From assembly GCF_932294415.1 (NCBI RefSeq), contig NC_065541.1, positions 31,604,790 to 31,668,789 on the forward strand: a DNA stretch of 64,000 nucleotides, given 5' to 3'. Of this stretch, positions 60,260 through 64,000 are shown piece by piece. Within the stretch, counting starts at the first letter, position 1. The number at the start of each line of letters is the position of its first letter. The position numbers and the translations under genes were made by a program. The stretch is from Quercus robur (Eukaryota; Streptophyta; Magnoliopsida; Fagales; Fagaceae). The notes under the pieces were generated by a model that worked only from the letters and a program-made list of their open reading frames with translations, was not told the origin of the DNA and ran no database searches.

Positions 60260-61995
60260 TAACACATGTCCAAGAATGATCATTGTGTGCGCAATGTGTG
60301 GTGTTGGGGAGAATGCCTCGGCCGAGTGGACCGGGGCGGAGAAACAAAGGAGTTGCCACCTAGTTTTATGGTCTAGGAACTATGAATATAGTGTCCTTAC
60401 GTGAAAGGACCGATCTTACTACCAGAGTATGGGTTCAAAGTTTCAGTATGGGGATAGGAAGGTGTTAGGCACCCAACCCTGCCTCACCCGTAGGTTGGTT
60501 TCCAGTCATTGTTTCTTACATCTTAATCTCATTTAAGGAATGTTCAACATTGTATTCTACACACACACACACACACACACACACTAACATGCATCTAACA
60601 ATCAACATGACATCAAACATCCCATAACCCTAGCATACATCTATCATGCATCTCATATCATCACAAATCCTAACATACATCTATCATGGCATCTCATCAT
60701 CACAAACCCTAGCATGCAGCTATCATGGCATCATATCCAACCTAGCATACATTACCTTACATAGCATCATATTACATCCAAGGCAAGAACATGTATATAT
60801 CAAGGTAGAAACATAGGTAGCAAACAAATCATGTTATCATTCGAAGCATGGTATATAGACTTGCATATACATGTTTATCAAAGGAAGGCAAAGCTTTTAT
60901 AACAAACAACTGCACGTTCATGTGAATGCATGACTTACCTTACTTACCTTACTGCATCTCAGCACCAATGCATCAATGAATGGACATGTGAATGCATGTT
61001 CATGGTATCAAAGCAAGAATTACGAGGAAAACCCTAATCTAGCATGTTAAAGCCAAACAAAAAGTTAAATAGAGGAAAAGAGACTTAAAAAGCATAAAAG
61101 GAATAAAATAGAGGCATATGGTGTAAAAGAAAAGAAGACTGGAAGCGTAAAACTTAGATTAGGGTTTCTGAACACGAGTACATAGGCTAGTTGTATGCGT
61201 ACGCATACTTCGAGCTTGTATATGCATGTAGGAAGCATCGCACGTAGACACACCCTGCAGAACCCTAATCCAGAAAACAAGAACACAAACATAGTAGAAC
61301 TTTAAAATGAAAATTCTAGCAACCTAACAGGTTTTTAAACACAAAAACTACTAAACCCTAGGATAAACAAACATATCTAAACACAAACAAAGCAAAGAAA
61401 CAAGATTGAAAACAAGATTAAAGCATAAATGAAAGGAAAAAAAAAAGGTTATAACATATACCTCAAAATAAAAAGTTCTTTTGCTTGATTTTGACCATTC
61501 CCCTCAGTCAAATATATTCACAACCAAACAAAAATGATTAGTAAACTTCAAAACTCAAGGATCAAGTCCAAAAAAGGTCCCAATTAAAATAAAATTGACT
61601 TAAGGATATTTTGTGAAAAACTCCATCTTTGATTCACTATTTCTAGTAAATCTTAGGCTTTCCCTTAGAATTTTCTGTGTTTTTGAAATATACCATGTAA
61701 GGCTTTATATAGTTAAAAAATAGAGGTTTGGAATGGCTCCCAGACAATGTGGAATTCATTCCAAACCTCAGTCTTTAATGTAGAAAACTTGCATTTCATA
61801 GGTTTTTGAAACCCTAGTTGCGTGCGTAGGTCCGTGCTTACATACGCATGAATCAGACCCGTGTATGCAAGTCCTTGCCTGTGTACGTAGGCCAAGGGTT
61901 TCCTTGGCCTTCATTTTCCTTGGGCCTTAGAATTTCGGTATCTTTGGGGAACAGGGGCCCGAGTCGTAAATGGTACAAAATACGGTGTTTACTAT
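60260..61995. mobile_element. Repeat block, possibly a solo LTR
   Basis: Candidate start TGTTGGGG (60303) and end near CGGTGTTTAC (61990). GGAAGGTGTTAGGCACCCAA (about 60459) is a phrase I associate with plant Gypsy-type LTRs. It includes an (AC)n tract (60560-60585), a degenerate array around CTAGCATACATCTATCATG (60600-60740), and GTGCGTA/TACGCA motifs near 61195 and 61820. No coding sequence. It replaces the 3' end of the polygalacturonase gene. Confidence 0.35.
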
Positions 61996-62249
61996 CATAT
62001 ATTCGTCTCGTATCCCATCTAGTACATCGAAAGCTTTGGTTTTATTCATTTATTTATTCAAGCTAGCTTGGACAAAAAGTTTTATTGATTTGACGGTTTC
62101 TTTTGCATATGGGTTCCCTCACATGTTTAGATTAGCAATGTTAGCATCAAGATCATTTGGGGCACGTCGGCAACCTAGCTTGCTATGAAACTTGCTTGTA
62201 GCACAAGCATTCCTTGCTAGAATGTGAAGATCAGCGACATTAACTTGAC

Positions 62250-62535
62250 ATATAGTATGTGTTTGGATTCCACGTCCACAGCTACATTTCGCGTTTCACG
62301 AGTTTTTTTTTTTTTTTTTTTTTCGTGTTCAGCCCACAATGGTTGACAAGTCAACTATGAACAGTGCACTCGTGCATTATTCACGAGTCCCACAAATTAC
62401 ACTTTTCAACAACTTTTTCATTAAAAATAGGTCCCACAGTACTATTTATACATTTAAAAATTATTTCGCTACACTGTTTTCAATTTTAGTTTTCAGTTTT
62501 AGCAAAAATAAATTGTATCCAAACGGACCCATAAT
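62250..62535. mobile_element. MITE with GTTTGGAT-type ends
   Basis: The left end GTATGTGTTTGGATTCC and the right end TGTATCCAAACGGACCC are approximate reverse complements. The interior is non-coding, with poly-T and AACAGTGCA/TACTATTTAT motifs shared with the MITEs at 19458 and 23366. A similar decayed copy may lie at about 408-550. Confidence 0.5.
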
Positions 62536-64000
62536 AGTTCCTCAAAAAAAAAAAAAAAAAAAACAACTTGACATATAATAGAAAAGATGTCAATATTACA
62601 TCCGAATGTGCAATGTTAATCCCACAGTTTCTGGCAAACTTGTCCCTCCTGTTTGTGCCAAGTCTTCTACTTAATCTTTTCTTAGATTAAAAGAAATTCA
62701 TAGGAATAGGAACAAAGTGATTCGCAACACCTTCATGCTTGTGTGCACGATGAGGTGAGAGATGAAACTATAATTCTATGTGATTGATGTTCAACTATAT
62801 TTCATAACACTTTGTTGGAAATATTGTATGAACATTGCTCAAATTAATTAACAAAATTAAGAGATATTTCAGTATAGCATAAAAAATTTAGAATTTAGAG
62901 TAGGAACTAATCAAATTGTTGAGATGAAGCATGGAATTGAATCTGCTATCCTTTTAAGAATAGATTTCTCTCCCACTAGGAAATCCTTTGATGCAAATGG
63001 TTTAGGTAGTCATATTTTCAGGATACAACAAACAACTCTGCTAGTGAGCACTCATAGCCATAGTTTCGAATTCGTCCCCTAAGGAGAAAGTTTTTCATTA
63101 TAAGACAAAAAGAGGGGAAAAATCAGAATAGTGTCTTTTTCATCTTTTGAGAATGATCTCATATAGAAAACCAGTGTACATAAAGTAGGAAATAAGCAAG
63201 CTTTTTTTTTTTTTTTGCCTACTTAATTCACGTACGGAGTGTTCTCATTGAAAATCCCCAAATGCAAAGGAAAATTTTCAAGGGGTTTGAGTGTTTAGTC
63301 TTCTCAATAATTTCAATCTTCTTACGAAGGAAAATATATAAGAATAAATTGAGGAGGTCGTTGGGTATTGTTGAAAGGAAAGGAGAGGATGTTGAGGGAT
63401 TTTTCTTTTTTCATCTCATCCCTGTGATGTGAAGCCGCTGATTGCCAAAGGCGAAATCCAAAAGGTGCAAAGATGATTTATTTATTTTTTATTTTTCCAC
63501 CGAAGAAGACTCTAGAATATGGGCTTGTGTCTCTTTCGATTTTAAGTTATTGAGCTTGACATTTAAAATAAACCCAACACTTTCGTACCCTTTATTTGTT
63601 TTGAATGTATGGCTACTCCTTAGAGATAGATTCAGGATTTTAACGTAGGACTTCAGAGGTTAAAGTATAAGTATAAAGTCCCAATTTGTAAGGATGGGTG
63701 TAAAATTAAAACTTATATTTTACACAATTTCATAAGAGATTTCCACATTATTATTATTATTTACTTAAAACTCAATATATCCCACCACACTTAACAACAT
63801 CTTAATAAACTCTCAATTTGGTTGGATTTTAAATGAATACATTAAAATTTACATAAATATTTGGAAAGGTTCTCAACATTAATAATATTATGAATTTGCT
63901 CAATAGATTTTGTGAAGACAATCAAACTACAAACATGAGGTACTATAAAAGATGTCATTATTATTCGACTATCACTTGGACCTAAGAAAGAAAGGCTCAT
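62536..64000. other. Intergenic, nothing recognised
   Basis: AT-rich sequence to the right edge of the window. Short ORFs (for example 63442-63648) have no recognisable family. Confidence 0.4.

Noticed and set aside
61065-61292. 75-aa minus-strand hydrophobic ORF
   Set aside because: Composition follows a repeat block (possible LTR). No homology recognised.

Overview
This window is nuclear DNA from a flowering plant, most likely a woody eudicot. Genes are split by GT-AG introns, the intergenic sequence is AT-rich and full of transposons, and the recognisable genes are plant families. These are organellar threonyl-tRNA synthetase, CYB561/DOMON proteins, an N-acetyltransferase 9-like protein and an exopolygalacturonase. 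LTR, SINE and endogenous-virus types remind me of Fagales genomes, but species cannot be settled from the sequence alone.

Layout. 1-2.1 kb: an inverted-repeat element holding degenerate LTR-retrotransposon sequence. 2.6-4.8 kb: the last three coding exons of an N-acetyltransferase 9-like gene (+), whose earlier exons should lie left of the window. 5.26-5.82 kb: a DOMON-only (AIR12-like) gene (-), tail to tail with it. 6-24 kb: a transposon-rich desert with LTR pieces, MITEs, a tRNA-derived SINE, a long-TIR element and microsatellites. 24.6-27.0 kb: an intact three-exon CYB561/DOMON gene (+, 399 aa) with a MITE in intron 1. 27.7-31.4 kb: a Helitron with clear ends and no transposase. 31.6-36.8 kb: an LTR-like block, two degenerate repeat arrays and two abutting MITEs. 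36.86-49.96 kb: a degenerate hAT transposon (about 5.1 kb) split by an about 8 kb endogenous caulimovirid resembling florendoviruses; (TA)n tracts lie at both junctions. 49.96-50.62 kb: a MITE just upstream of the next gene. 50.7-54.73 kb: an intact eight-exon organellar threonyl-tRNA synthetase gene (+, 674 aa). 54.7-58.2 kb: repeats including an exact 180-bp tandem duplication. 58.2-60.16 kb: a broken exopolygalacturonase gene. 60.2-64 kb: repeats and sequence I could not classify.

How it fits together. The functional genes act separately: organelle translation, apoplastic/plasma-membrane redox, and probable protein N-acetylation. From memory, homologues of the synthetase, the acetyltransferase and a CYB561/DOMON gene are close neighbours in Arabidopsis (AT2G04842, AT2G04845, AT2G04850). 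The window may therefore be a conserved gene cluster inflated to more than 50 kb by layered insertions. The virus copy and the hAT transposase are full of stops and frameshifts and look non-functional.
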